Positions 1-12,503 of a DNA stretch of 64,000 nt are shown in pieces. Below the pieces are notes generated by a model. The model worked only from the letters and a program-made list of their open reading frames with translations, did not search any database and was not told the DNA's origin. Every line of letters begins with the position of its first letter. The first letter of the stretch is position 1. Made by a program: the position numbers and the translations under genes. The DNA is taken from positions 1 through 64,000 of the forward strand of contig JAJFGV010000084.1 of assembly GCA_021775965.1 (NCBI GenBank), in the 5' to 3' direction. Source of the DNA: Alphaproteobacteria bacterium. Lineage in GTDB: Bacteria > Pseudomonadota > Alphaproteobacteria > Micavibrionales > Micavibrionaceae.

Positions 1-41
1 TTATAGGTAAAGCTGTCATAATTATCGATAAGCACAATCAT
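1..41 (-). CDS. trpG: Anthranilate synthase glutamine amidotransferase subunit, N-terminal fragment
   Basis: The minus strand starts with ATG at 41 and reads MIVLIDNYDSFTY before leaving the window, which is the well-known N-terminus of TrpG/PabA class I glutamine amidotransferases. TrpG supplies ammonia from glutamine to TrpE for anthranilate synthesis. A GGAG ribosome-binding site lies just upstream of the ATG. Only 13 codons are visible, so the remainder cannot be judged. It has the same orientation as trpE (1308-2822), but a gene on the opposite strand separates the two. Confidence 0.85.
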   Translation of the reverse strand, partial: MIVLIDNYDSFTY

Positions 42-136
42 GGCTCCGTTATCGCTCGAACAGGCCCCAAAATGCAAGGGGATAAAGGCTTTTGCACGGG
101 ATGACAGTAAAAAGAAACATCTGTATGCTGTAGAGC

Positions 137-1351
137 ATGAAACGCTATGCCAATCCCCGCGGAACCCTCATTCTAATCTTGATTGCCGTCCCATTAATGA
201 TCCTCATTGATATGATGGTTTTCGAGGGACGGACGCCGTTTTTATTTTCAAATATTGGAAAGCCTCAGGAAGAGCCTGTGAAGCCAGTAATTGTTGAAGC
301 AACGATTGTGGAAGAGGGCTTGGAATTTGAAGCCGGCGCATTGGATACACCGGAGGCGGTTTATTTGCCGCAGCCTGAGCCAGTGGTGAATGAGGTCAAA
401 GAATCTTCTCTAGAGCCAAAGAAAATAAAAATTGATCCGTATCCGAAAGAGTCTCTTAAGAAAAAATCTTCACCACCGAAAAAAGCAGAGCAAGTGAAGA
501 CAAAACAATATGACTGGAAAAGACATGCGCCACCCGCTCCCGAAGGCGCTGCGGGTAAAGTCGTCATCATGATCGATGATATGGGGATGGGGAGCAGCAC
601 CAAAAAACTAATTTCATTGCCGGGGCCTTTGACACTGTCTTATTTACCATACGCAAAAAACCTATCCGAGCAAACGCAGCGCGCCCGTCAGGGTGGGCAT
701 GAATTGATGCTCCACATGCCGATGCAGCCGTCAAACGGTCATGAAAACCCCGGCCCCGATGTTTTGACAACAAATATGGGTGAGACGGAATTAAAGGCGG
801 CCCTAAATACGGCGCTAGATAGCTTTAGCGGCTATGGCGGCATTAACAATCACATGGGCAGCAAGCTGACCAGCAACGAAGAAGCGATGGGCTGGGTGAT
901 GGAGATACTAAAAGAGCGGGGGCTGTTTTTTGTTGATTCAAAAACCATTGGCTCTTCGGTTGGAACACGGAAAGCGGCAGAGGTAGGCTTGCGTTTTGCT
1001 GAGCGCGATGTGTTTCTTGATCATCATACGGATATTGCCTCGGTGCGCGCCGCATTGAGAAAGCTTGAAAAGATTGCATGGTCGCAAGGGGTGGCGATTG
1101 CCATCGGTCATCCCAAGCCCGCGACAATTCAGGCGCTAAAAGAATGGTTACCAACCTTAGAGAGTAGGAATTTAACTCTGGTTCCAGCCAGTGCGGTTGT
1201 TGTGCGACGTTCCGCTCCGGTTTCGCGGGCTATCATATCAAATGAAACGCCTGCTGAGATTTCTGAAGAAATGCCATCTTTTTCTATGTCTTTGCCGGAA
1301 GATTTTTCTAATCCCGGGCCTGACCAAGCGCCAGTTCTGCTGCTCGAATAA
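137..1351 (+). CDS. Divergent polysaccharide deacetylase family protein (YibQ-like)
   Basis: 404 residues. There is one N-terminal membrane anchor (about residues 9-29), a Pro/Glu/Lys-rich linker to about residue 135, then a divergent polysaccharide deacetylase domain (DUF610/YibQ family). Motifs seen are IMIDDMGMG, LMLHMPMQP, NNHMGS, FFVDSKT and AIGHPKP, in the order expected for the family. The likely location is the periplasmic face of the inner membrane. Homologues often sit next to envelope peptidases and envC-like genes, and the exact substrate is unknown. The 3' end overlaps the convergent trpE by 44 bp, and the start faces trpG across about 95 bp. The ribosome-binding site is weak. 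Confidence 0.85.
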   Translation: MKRYANPRGTLILILIAVPLMILIDMMVFEGRTPFLFSNIGKPQEEPVKPVIVEATIVEEGLEFEAGALDTPEAVYLPQPEPVVNEVKESSLEPKKIKIDPYPKESLKKKSSPPKKAEQVKTKQYDWKRHAPPAPEGAAGKVVIMIDDMGMGSSTKKLISLPGPLTLSYLPYAKNLSEQTQRARQGGHELMLHMPMQPSNGHENPGPDVLTTNMGETELKAALNTALDSFSGYGGINNHMGSKLTSNEEAMGWVMEILKERGLFFVDSKTIGSSVGTRKAAEVGLRFAERDVFLDHHTDIASVRAALRKLEKIAWSQGVAIAIGHPKPATIQALKEWLPTLESRNLTLVPASAVVVRRSAPVSRAIISNETPAEISEEMPSFSMSLPEDFSNPGPDQAPVLLLE

Positions 1352-2822
1352 CTGCGCGGGCCTTGTTACAGCTTTCCTGATACTCATATTCAGGATCGCT
1401 ATCGGCCACCACGCCGCCGCCAGCCTGAACATATAGCTGGCCGTCTTTAATCAGCGCGGTGCGCAGAGCGATGCAGCTGTCCATCTCACCATTGCCGGAA
1501 AAATAACCGATGCCGCCAGCGTAACTACCGCGTCTACTTTTTTCCAGCTCATCAATAATTTCCATGGCACGGACTTTTGGCGCACCGCTGACAGTTCCGG
1601 CTGGAAAGCCTGCAAACAACGCATCAATAATATCGAGATCATCACGCAGCTTGCCCTTTACATTCGAAACGATATGCATGACATGAGAATAATGTTCGAT
1701 GGTAAATTGATCCGTGACTTTAACGCTGCCAATCTCGGCGACACGCCCAACATCGTTGCGGCCAAGATCAAGAAGCATCAAATGCTCGGCGCATTCTTTG
1801 GGATCGCCCAGCAAATCATCAGCGTGTTTTTTATCTTCTTCTGCGTTCTCACCACGTGGGCGGGTGCCGGCAATCGGGCGGATGGTAACGGTTCCATCGC
1901 GCACGCGCACCAGGATTTCCGGGCTGGAGCCCACCAGTGAAAAACCTTTGAAGGCCAAGTGAAACATAAATGGCGAAGGGTTCAGACTACGTAAGCTCCG
2001 GTAAAGCGCAAAAGATGGCAAATCGAACGGTGTTGAAAAGCGCTGCGAAGGCACCACCTGAAAAATTTCACCTTCCTGGATATATTCAACCGCCTTTTTG
2101 ACCATGTCGTGATATTCCTCTTGTGAGGTATTCGAGGCGACTATTAATGGCGTTGAAAGTTTTGTTTTTTGTGCATCTATTTTGGAATCCAGTGACGATT
2201 TTAATTTCTTCATGACACCATCAAGACGCGCAGATGCCTGCTTATAAACATCCTCAGGTTTTTGTTTTGATCTTTCCGCATGCTGATAAACTGGCGTCAC
2301 CAGACAGATTTTATTCTTAACATTGTCAAAAATTGCCAAAATTGTCGGGCGGATCAAAACGCTTTCCGGAATGTCGAGATCGTTCGGATTATCATCGGGG
2401 ATGTCTTCAATTTGCCGCACCATATCATAGCCGATATAGCCAAATAGACCGGATACAGCCATTGGTGGGATGTCAGGGTCAGTAATATCAATGTGAGAAT
2501 CTGCCAGTAACTTACGCAAAGATTTCAACGGCGGCGCATTATCAAGTTCCGTGCTGCCGTAATCATTCCAGATGGAAACTTCGTCATCGATACATTCCCA
2601 GATGGTGTCTGGGCTCAACCCAATAATTGAATACCGTCCCAAAACTGCGCCACCCTCGACGGATTCCAAAAGGAAAGAGTAATCTTCATTCTCACAGAGT
2701 TTTAGGTAAGCCGAAACCGGTGTTTCAAGATCGGCGCCAGCCCAACGCCAGACAAGCTGAGTTTTGCCACTATCGTAATTATTTTTAAAATCCGCTTCGG
2801 AAGGAAAAATGCTCTCGGCCAT
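1308..2822 (-). CDS. trpE: Anthranilate synthase component I
   Basis: 504 residues, normal length. It converts chorismate plus ammonia (from TrpG) to anthranilate, the first committed step of tryptophan synthesis. Conserved chorismate-binding signatures are visible: the IAGTRPRG region, LDLGRNDVGRV, PAGTVSGAPK and GGGVVADSDPEYE. The ATG directly abuts the TAA of ppiD upstream (TAAATG), so the two are probably cotranscribed and translationally coupled. The 3' end overlaps the opposite-strand deacetylase gene by 44 bp. Confidence 0.96.
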   Translation of the reverse strand: MAESIFPSEADFKNNYDSGKTQLVWRWAGADLETPVSAYLKLCENEDYSFLLESVEGGAVLGRYSIIGLSPDTIWECIDDEVSIWNDYGSTELDNAPPLKSLRKLLADSHIDITDPDIPPMAVSGLFGYIGYDMVRQIEDIPDDNPNDLDIPESVLIRPTILAIFDNVKNKICLVTPVYQHAERSKQKPEDVYKQASARLDGVMKKLKSSLDSKIDAQKTKLSTPLIVASNTSQEEYHDMVKKAVEYIQEGEIFQVVPSQRFSTPFDLPSFALYRSLRSLNPSPFMFHLAFKGFSLVGSSPEILVRVRDGTVTIRPIAGTRPRGENAEEDKKHADDLLGDPKECAEHLMLLDLGRNDVGRVAEIGSVKVTDQFTIEHYSHVMHIVSNVKGKLRDDLDIIDALFAGFPAGTVSGAPKVRAMEIIDELEKSRRGSYAGGIGYFSGNGEMDSCIALRTALIKDGQLYVQAGGGVVADSDPEYEYQESCNKARAVIRAAELALGQARD

Positions 2823-4730
2823 TTAGAATGACTCGCGGCCGGGGCCGTATATATTGCTCAGTAAATCGCGGTTCACCACGACCCCGTAATCCTTTTGCTT
2901 GCTGTTTAGGTAAAGCAAAGCCGATTCATTTTGTCCCGCGCGTGTGAGGGTTTCTTGCATACTATCCAGATCCTTTTCTTTTTGTTCTTTGGGCAAAGAG
3001 AAGGCCGTGATTTGAGCGATAGCGCTGCCTTCCGCGGTGTCTACAAATGCGTAGCCGTCAATCGCGCTCGCAAAAATAATGTTAAGCGCACGCTGGGTCA
3101 GAGGTTTTTGCGGTTCATCCTGACGCTTGATGTTTTTGTATTTCTTGATGCTTTTGCCTTTTTCGCGGGCAAAGTCTTTCAGTGGTTTTTTTGTGGTTTC
3201 AATTTCACTGAGGAAAGCAGCAACGCGCATTTTATTTTCAATGCGGCGCTGGTCATTGGTCCATCTTTTCCTGACCTCACTTTCAACCTCTTTAAACGGC
3301 GTATAGCTTTTGGGTTGAATGCTGGTGATATGGATCGCCATAAATCCGCCATTTGATGTTTCCATCACCGGGGATGTTTCACCTTCCAGAAGTTTATAAG
3401 AAGTTTCAAGAATAAGCGTGCGGCGGTCTTCATACTCCGTCAGCGCATCCTTGCTGTCCTTCCCCTGACCGTAACTGTTAAAAGGCTTGAGGGTTTTGGT
3501 GTCGATATCAATTTTCTGTTTGACCTCTTCGAGCGTGGCGCCGCCAGCCAGAAGATCGTCAACCGTATTGGCCAGTTCGTAAAGCTGATCGGCCAGGCGC
3601 ACCTGTTTGAGCTCTTCTTCCAGCTCTTTGTGGGCGCTTTGAAAGGATTGTTTTGTTGGGTTGATGATGTCCTTTACAACGAGAACATGCCAGCCCAAAG
3701 CGGTTTGGATGGGGTCAATTTGACCACCTTTTTTGGCCGCAAAAGCCTGGTCACTGATTTCAGGCAGCAATCCATCTTTTTCAAATGCCTGTGGATCGAG
3801 ATAGGCAGTTTCTTCGCCGGTCACTTTTTTAACAGCGGCTTTTAATGTACCTCCGGCTTTAAGGACTTCCGAAATTTTATTGGCTTCTTCTTCCGAATTT
3901 AATATGGCCTGTTCAATGCTGCGTTGTTGCGGCGACGTATAGGCGTCAATATTTTGATCATAAGCGGCGCGGATGTCTTCCTCGGAAATATCAATCGTCT
4001 TTTTCAGTTTTTTATCGTCGATCATCACCAGCGTCACGGTTCTGGTTTCGGCCTGGGCATAATTTTCTTTCATGGCTTCATACAAAGCGGCAAGCTGCGC
4101 CCCTGAAGGTTTTTTAATGCTCTTGAGCTCACTGTCTGGAAAAAGAATAACATCAACGTTGCGTTGCTCATTTTGAAAGGCGTGAAGATCAGCGGCCATG
4201 TTCGACGATGTAACGCTAGAGCCGTTCTGGATCGCGCCATTTAGAAGGCTGGCGCCGACTTCGCGGCCAATACTACGAACAAATTCAGATTCTGACATGC
4301 CCTGGGACATTAAAACCTGATCGAGAACCTGTTGTGGTGTACTGCCATCTGTCACCATCGGCTCAACGATAGCTCTGACTTTATTGGCGGTATGATCTTT
4401 GCCAACGCGTATGCCAAGCTTGAGCGCCGCCTGATTCATCAGTGAGCTTCTGATTTCATTGTTCAGCAATTCATCAATATAGCCGAGCTTAAAGGCTTCT
4501 TCGGGCGCGATACCGATGCGGCCCAAAGTGCGGCGCACGGTGCGGTCAAAAGCAGAGATATTAATTTTCTCTTTGCCGACCTTGCCGATATCTGTGCCTG
4601 AGATACCGCCACGGAAAAATCCGCCAACATCGGTCATCACAAGACCACCTGCGGCAAAAACCAGCAAGCCGAGGAGGAAGTATTTGAGTAATCCGGTTGA
4701 TGCGCCTTTGCGCAAAGATTGCATGGCCAT
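2823..4730 (-). CDS. ppiD: Peptidyl-prolyl cis-trans isomerase PpiD/SurA-type, membrane anchored
   Basis: About 635 residues from the ATG at 4730. The reading frame stays open to an upstream ATG at 4808, but those 26 residues look like 5' leader, and the preferred start is directly followed by the membrane anchor. Layout: short cytosolic N-terminus, one membrane helix (about residues 15-33), SurA_N-like helical domain, a parvulin-type PPIC domain near residues 260-370 (with ALGWHVLVVKDI at its end), then a long C-terminal periplasmic domain. It is a periplasmic chaperone for outer-membrane and secreted proteins. It lies divergent to tpiA and upstream of trpE, an arrangement common in alphaproteobacteria. 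Confidence 0.9.
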   Translation of the reverse strand: MAMQSLRKGASTGLLKYFLLGLLVFAAGGLVMTDVGGFFRGGISGTDIGKVGKEKINISAFDRTVRRTLGRIGIAPEEAFKLGYIDELLNNEIRSSLMNQAALKLGIRVGKDHTANKVRAIVEPMVTDGSTPQQVLDQVLMSQGMSESEFVRSIGREVGASLLNGAIQNGSSVTSSNMAADLHAFQNEQRNVDVILFPDSELKSIKKPSGAQLAALYEAMKENYAQAETRTVTLVMIDDKKLKKTIDISEEDIRAAYDQNIDAYTSPQQRSIEQAILNSEEEANKISEVLKAGGTLKAAVKKVTGEETAYLDPQAFEKDGLLPEISDQAFAAKKGGQIDPIQTALGWHVLVVKDIINPTKQSFQSAHKELEEELKQVRLADQLYELANTVDDLLAGGATLEEVKQKIDIDTKTLKPFNSYGQGKDSKDALTEYEDRRTLILETSYKLLEGETSPVMETSNGGFMAIHITSIQPKSYTPFKEVESEVRKRWTNDQRRIENKMRVAAFLSEIETTKKPLKDFAREKGKSIKKYKNIKRQDEPQKPLTQRALNIIFASAIDGYAFVDTAEGSAIAQITAFSLPKEQKEKDLDSMQETLTRAGQNESALLYLNSKQKDYGVVVNRDLLSNIYGPGRESF

Positions 4731-4831
4731 AATAAAACTTACTTTCCTGTATTCGTAACGATGAGTATTCCCAAAAGGCTTTCGATCATGCACTATAAGA
4801 ACCTGCATTCAAAGGAGCAAGAGGAGAAGCT

Positions 4832-5587
4832 ATGAAAAAGCTTATCGCCGGTAACTGGAAAATGAATGGCTCATGGGCCGAGACCAGAAACCTGACAGAA
4901 AATATTTTACAGGGCGCGCAGGGCATTCCTGAGCTATCAGATAAATGCGATCTGGTAATTTTTCCGCCTTTTATCCATATCGGCGTGGCCAAGGAAATGC
5001 TGACCGAGGCGGATTCGCCGCTGACTTACGGGGCTCAGGATTGCTCTTTTAACCCGAACGGGGCTTATACGGGTGATATTTCAGCAGCCATGTTGCAGGA
5101 TTTTGGTTGCGAATATGTAATTTTGGGCCATTCCGAGCGCCGCCAATATCACGGTGAGACCAACGAAACCGTCAAAAGCAAGGGGGCGGCGGCTCATGCC
5201 GAGGGTCTAAAGACGATTATTTGCATTGGTGAGCAGGAATCCGAGCGCGAATCTGGCGCTGAAAAAGATGTTGTTGGCACTCAATTGCTCGAATCTTTGC
5301 CGGAAAGCGCCACGGTTTTGAATACGGTGATTGCCTATGAGCCGGTCTGGGCCATTGGCACCGGCAAAACGGCGACCCCCGAAGACGTCAAAGACATGCA
5401 TGAATTTATTCGTAAGAAACTCCTGGAACGCATTGAAATTGCTGAAAATATGCGTATTTTGTATGGCGGTTCAATGAAGCCCGACAATGCAAAAGATTTG
5501 CTGGCGACACCGAATGTTGATGGCGGGCTCATCGGCGGCGCCAGCCTTGATGCGGAAGCCTTTTTAGCTATTGCAAGGGCTGCCTAA
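4832..5587 (+). CDS. tpiA: Triosephosphate isomerase
   Basis: 251 residues, full length. It interconverts dihydroxyacetone phosphate and glyceraldehyde 3-phosphate in glycolysis and gluconeogenesis. Active-site signatures are present: AGNWKMNGS (Asn/Lys), ILGHSERR (electrophilic His) and AYEPVWAIGTGK (catalytic Glu), plus the phosphate-binding GGSMKPDN and GGLIGGASL segments. Two purine-rich ribosome-binding stretches (AAGGAG and AGAGGAGAA) precede the ATG. It is followed 20 bp later by secG. Confidence 0.98.
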   Translation: MKKLIAGNWKMNGSWAETRNLTENILQGAQGIPELSDKCDLVIFPPFIHIGVAKEMLTEADSPLTYGAQDCSFNPNGAYTGDISAAMLQDFGCEYVILGHSERRQYHGETNETVKSKGAAAHAEGLKTIICIGEQESERESGAEKDVVGTQLLESLPESATVLNTVIAYEPVWAIGTGKTATPEDVKDMHEFIRKKLLERIEIAENMRILYGGSMKPDNAKDLLATPNVDGGLIGGASLDAEAFLAIARAA

Positions 5588-5607
5588 ACAGAATAGAAAG
5601 TAGGCCC

Positions 5608-5997
5608 ATGGAGTCAGTAGTTCTCGTTATTCATCTGTTTTTAGCCCTCGCCATAATCGGGTTGGTTCTGCTTCAGCGCTCTGAAGGGGGCGGTCTGGGT
5701 ATTGGCGGTGGAAGTGGCGGCCTTGGTGGTTTGGCTTCGGCCAAAGGCACAGCCAATATATTGTCCCGCGCCACAGGCATTTGCGCTTTTGCTTTCTTTT
5801 CGACCAGTTTGCTGTTGGGTATTCTGGCTGGCACGCATAGCCGTGATCGGGAGGGAATTTTGGAAGGTTTGGAAGTGCCTGTTGCCGAAGAAATGGCCGA
5901 AGAAAAGCCAAAAGCTAAAAAGGCGGGTAAGACTGGAAAAGTAAAAGTGGGTAAAGATGGTGCGATCACCATTCCTGATGTGCCTATCGCCGAATAG
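5608..5997 (+). CDS. secG: Preprotein translocase subunit SecG
   Basis: 129 residues. SecG is the small accessory subunit of the SecYEG channel. Two membrane helices (about residues 4-21 and 52-72) flank a Gly-rich loop containing RSEGGGLG. The LLQRSEG motif is the SecG family hallmark. The C-terminal tail is charged and Lys/Glu-rich, as in other alphaproteobacterial SecG proteins. It sits between tpiA and pyrG, the usual alphaproteobacterial neighbours. Confidence 0.95.
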   Translation: MESVVLVIHLFLALAIIGLVLLQRSEGGGLGIGGGSGGLGGLASAKGTANILSRATGICAFAFFSTSLLLGILAGTHSRDREGILEGLEVPVAEEMAEEKPKAKKAGKTGKVKVGKDGAITIPDVPIAE

Positions 5998-7969
<1,972 letters not shown>

Positions 7970-8055
7970 GGCTTCTCCTTTTTGCGGACAGTAACATTAT
8001 GGCAACTTATAGATCAAGCTTTTTATTTTGATATAAACGGGCTATATCCAAGAGC

Positions 8056-8880
8056 ATGAAAACAGTAATCGTTCAAAACATCGAAATCGCCAACAACCGG
8101 CCGTTCACGTTGATTGCCGGGCCGTGCCAGATGGAGAGCAGGGATCACGCCTTTGATATGTGCGGTGCGCTGGCCGAGCTCACCAAAAAACTTGGGATTG
8201 GCTTTATCTATAAGACATCTTTTGATAAGGCCAATCGCACCTCGATCAAGACCCAGCGCGGGCTCGGTCTCGAAAAAGCGCTGCCGATATTTGCGGATAT
8301 CAAAAAAGAATTCGACGTATCGACTATTACAGATGTGCATCTGCCCGAGCATTGCGCTGAAGTCGGTGATGCCATTGATGTGCTGCAAATCCCGGCCTTT
8401 CTTTGCCGTCAGACGGACCTCCTTATCGCCGCTGCCAAAACCGGCAAAGCCATTAACGTCAAAAAAGGTCAGTTCCTCGCCCCATGGGACATGGAAAACG
8501 TCGCGGCCAAAATTTCCGACAGCGGCAATGACAATATTATGCTCTGCGAGCGCGGCGCGAGCTTCGGCTATAACACGCTGGTGTCCGATATGCGTTCGAT
8601 CCCAATCATGCAAAAAACCGGCTATCCGGTGATTTTTGATGCCACCCATTCGGTGCAACAACCGGGTGGACAGGGCACAACTTCGGGCGGTGATCGTGAA
8701 ATGGTCCCTGTTTTAGCCCGCGCCGCTATCGCCGTGGGCGTCGCTGGCGTCTTCATGGAGACCCATCAGGACCCCGATAATGCGCCTTCGGACGGCCCAA
8801 ATATGGTAAAATTGCAGGATATGGGGGCTCTTTTGGCGGAATTGATAGAAATAGACACAATCGCCAAAAAAAGGGTATAA
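8056..8880 (+). CDS. kdsA: 2-dehydro-3-deoxyphosphooctonate aldolase (Kdo-8-P synthase)
   Basis: 274 residues. It condenses phosphoenolpyruvate with arabinose 5-phosphate to Kdo-8-phosphate for the LPS inner core in the cytosol. Visible signatures: [46 protein letters not shown] and [16 protein letters not shown]. The Cys in AGPC, where the metal-independent E. coli-type enzyme has Asn, suggests the metal-dependent class (inference from family knowledge). It is followed by a small unknown gene and, further on, eno. Confidence 0.96.
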   Translation: MKTVIVQNIEIANNRPFTLIAGPCQMESRDHAFDMCGALAELTKKLGIGFIYKTSFDKANRTSIKTQRGLGLEKALPIFADIKKEFDVSTITDVHLPEHCAEVGDAIDVLQIPAFLCRQTDLLIAAAKTGKAINVKKGQFLAPWDMENVAAKISDSGNDNIMLCERGASFGYNTLVSDMRSIPIMQKTGYPVIFDATHSVQQPGGQGTTSGGDREMVPVLARAAIAVGVAGVFMETHQDPDNAPSDGPNMVKLQDMGALLAELIEIDTIAKKRV

Positions 8881-8908
8881 TAGAGGTATAAGCAAAGGAG
8901 TTGCTGAA

Positions 8909-9289
8909 TTGAGAGTTGCAGGAGCATCACAGTTTTTAAACGCCTCGACCCTGGCCAACAGCCGGGGTATTGCGCCATCTGCGCCAACCGTCCTCAGCCA
9001 AAATGGATCAACCGCCAGCCTTCTGGAATCTGGCCGTAATGCTCTGCGTGTGCCGGGGTATGGCTTTGGTGTTTCCTCGGGCGCCAGAGCGCTCAATGCC
9101 CAATATCTCAGTCAGTCTGAATCCCTCGGTAACCAGATACTATCACTGGGTGTTGGTGCCTCCGCCACTTTGGAAGGGGCGCAGCAACAGATACTGGCCC
9201 TGCGCTCTCGCTATTCTGATGATCAGCTTGCGCCGTTCCTGCGGACTGAAGAGAGTTCGAATGGCTCGATTGTAGACGAAGAAGCCTAG
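8909..9289 (+). CDS. Hypothetical protein, 126 aa (TTG start)
   Basis: Not recognised. The TTG start at 8909 is supported by an AAGGAG ribosome-binding site 8 bp upstream, and no better start exists in frame. The protein is Ser/Ala/Gly/Asn/Gln-rich with few charges until the acidic tail (EESSNGSIVDEEA). That composition resembles low-complexity secreted or filament-associated proteins, but no classical signal peptide is seen. It lies 28 bp downstream of kdsA and is probably cotranscribed with it. Function unknown. Confidence 0.65.
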   Translation: MRVAGASQFLNASTLANSRGIAPSAPTVLSQNGSTASLLESGRNALRVPGYGFGVSSGARALNAQYLSQSESLGNQILSLGVGASATLEGAQQQILALRSRYSDDQLAPFLRTEESSNGSIVDEEA

Positions 9290-9348
9290 AATTTCCCAAT
9301 AAGCTATGCTAGTAAGACCTCAGATTTACTAAATCGGGGGAGAGCCGC

Positions 9349-11300
<1,952 letters not shown>

Positions 11301-11316
11301 TTAAGGAGAGTACAAA

Positions 11317-11940
11317 ATGCCGCTCAAAAAACTAAAACACACACCTAGACAGGCGCGTTATCTTCTCTTCTTTGCAGCCTTGCTCATCGCCTTACCCAGC
11401 ATCGCTAGTCTTTACAAAGGCCACGAAGGCAAATTCATCGTGGCAACAGGTGCGATCGAAGGATCTCCTTTTGAGGAAACGGTAATCTATCTCAGTCGGC
11501 ATGATTTTTGGGGTGCGCACGGCGTGATTATCAACAAGCCCATTCGCAAGGCAAGAGTCGATCATGATTTTCCGGAGAAGAAATGGCATGTCCATCTTTA
11601 CGAAGGCGGGCCGGTAAAAGCAGCGGAGCATAATGCGATGCTACTCAAGGCCGAAGAATTGCCGCAGGGTTTTGTGGTGACATCCATAGAGGATATGCGT
11701 AAAGCAGCCCCGGATTTTATTGCGTTGCTTGAGAAGAACCAAAACAAAAACCCTTTACGATTGTTCATGGGCTATTCAGGCTGGGGCGTTTGGCAACTCA
11801 ACCGCGAGATCGCCCGCGGTGCCTGGGGCGTGATTGATTACGATGAAACCCTGATGTTCAGAACCTATTCTAAAAAGGTCTGGAAAAAGGCGATGGAGCG
11901 CGTGCTTAAAGATAACCCAGCGGAGAGTGGCGGGGTTTAG
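11317..11940 (+). CDS. YqgE/AlgH family protein with N-terminal membrane segment
   Basis: 207 residues. Family features are visible: GKFIVATGAIEGSPFEETVIYL near residues 38-57, GVIINKPI, EGGPV, and GYSGWGVWQLNREIARGAW (one long conserved block). Unlike most YqgE proteins, which start directly at the domain, this one has a basic N-terminus and a hydrophobic segment (about residues 16-31), so it may be membrane anchored or exported. The biochemical role of the family is not established. A good AAGGAGAG ribosome-binding site precedes the ATG. It is 16 bp downstream of eno. Confidence 0.8.
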   Translation: MPLKKLKHTPRQARYLLFFAALLIALPSIASLYKGHEGKFIVATGAIEGSPFEETVIYLSRHDFWGAHGVIINKPIRKARVDHDFPEKKWHVHLYEGGPVKAAEHNAMLLKAEELPQGFVVTSIEDMRKAAPDFIALLEKNQNKNPLRLFMGYSGWGVWQLNREIARGAWGVIDYDETLMFRTYSKKVWKKAMERVLKDNPAESGGV

Positions 11941-11964
11941 AAAAAAATCAGGTCAGGATTTCCT

Positions 11965-12076
11965 GAGTCAAAAGAGTCACTTAGCGTATTTCGTTCTTGG
12001 TATGTACTCATTAAACCATTGAATTAATTGTATTTTTTGGCTTGTCCACAGGACTCAAATGTGATTCTATAGAGTC
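11965..12076. promoter_or_regulatory. Cluster of five GANTC (CcrM-type methylation) sites upstream of the ftsB-like gene
   Basis: GANTC pentamers occur at 11965-11969, 11974-11978, 12052-12056, 12063-12067 and 12072-12076, the last touching the start codon of the ftsB-like gene. In alphaproteobacteria the cell-cycle methylase CcrM modifies GANTC, and methylation state influences some cell-division promoters. Five sites in 112 bp is about ten times the chance expectation (one per 256 bp). A regulatory role is inference. Confidence 0.45.
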
Positions 12077-12388
12077 ATGAACGCGCTATACCAACAACGC
12101 TATGTTATTCGGCAAAATCTGATCTTCCTGATTGGCATATGCCTCACCGTTTATTTTTCCTACCACACGATTCAGGGCAATCGTAGCTATTTGCGTTTAA
12201 TGTCGCTAAACAGCAGCATTTCAAAAACTGCCGATGAATACAAAATCCTCGAATCCGAACGCGTAACCATCGAAGAAAAAGTGGTGATGATGCGCCCCGG
12301 TACCATCGACCGCGATCTGCTGGAAGAAAGGGCACGCCTTGTTTTGGGCTATCGCCACCCCGACGAAAAGACGATCCTCACTGAATAA
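12077..12388 (+). CDS. Septum formation initiator FtsB/DivIC-like protein
   Basis: 103 residues. One membrane helix (about residues 14-32) is followed by a coiled-coil stretch (about 40-72) and the characteristic MRPGTIDRDLLEERAR segment, typical of alphaproteobacterial FtsB/DivIC. It is expected to join the FtsQLB divisome subcomplex in the inner membrane with the coiled coil in the periplasm. It sits between eno and pdhA, the standard position in alphaproteobacteria. The upstream region is dense in GANTC sites. Confidence 0.88.
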   Translation: MNALYQQRYVIRQNLIFLIGICLTVYFSYHTIQGNRSYLRLMSLNSSISKTADEYKILESERVTIEEKVVMMRPGTIDRDLLEERARLVLGYRHPDEKTILTE

Positions 12389-12503
12389 TTTTCTTTAAAT
12401 ATCAATATTTTGCAGTGCAATAAAACCCCGTTTTATCTGGAGCAGGGCAATCAAATGTTGTAGCTATTTCTTAGGTTCTTCTACACATTCCACGGAGAAA
12501 ACA

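Noticed and set aside
8023-8661. Minus-strand frame (212 codons) inside kdsA
   Set aside because: Shadow of kdsA; no ribosome-binding site and no recognisable motif.
12011-12027. TTAA boxes upstream of the ftsB-like gene as a possible CtrA site
   Set aside because: Spacing between the two TTAA elements is 9 bp rather than the 7 bp of the CtrA consensus.
12421-12445. TAAAAC-CCC-GTTTTA inverted repeat after the ftsB-like gene as a terminator
   Set aside because: AT-only stem apart from one pair, three-base loop and no following T-run; too weak to call.
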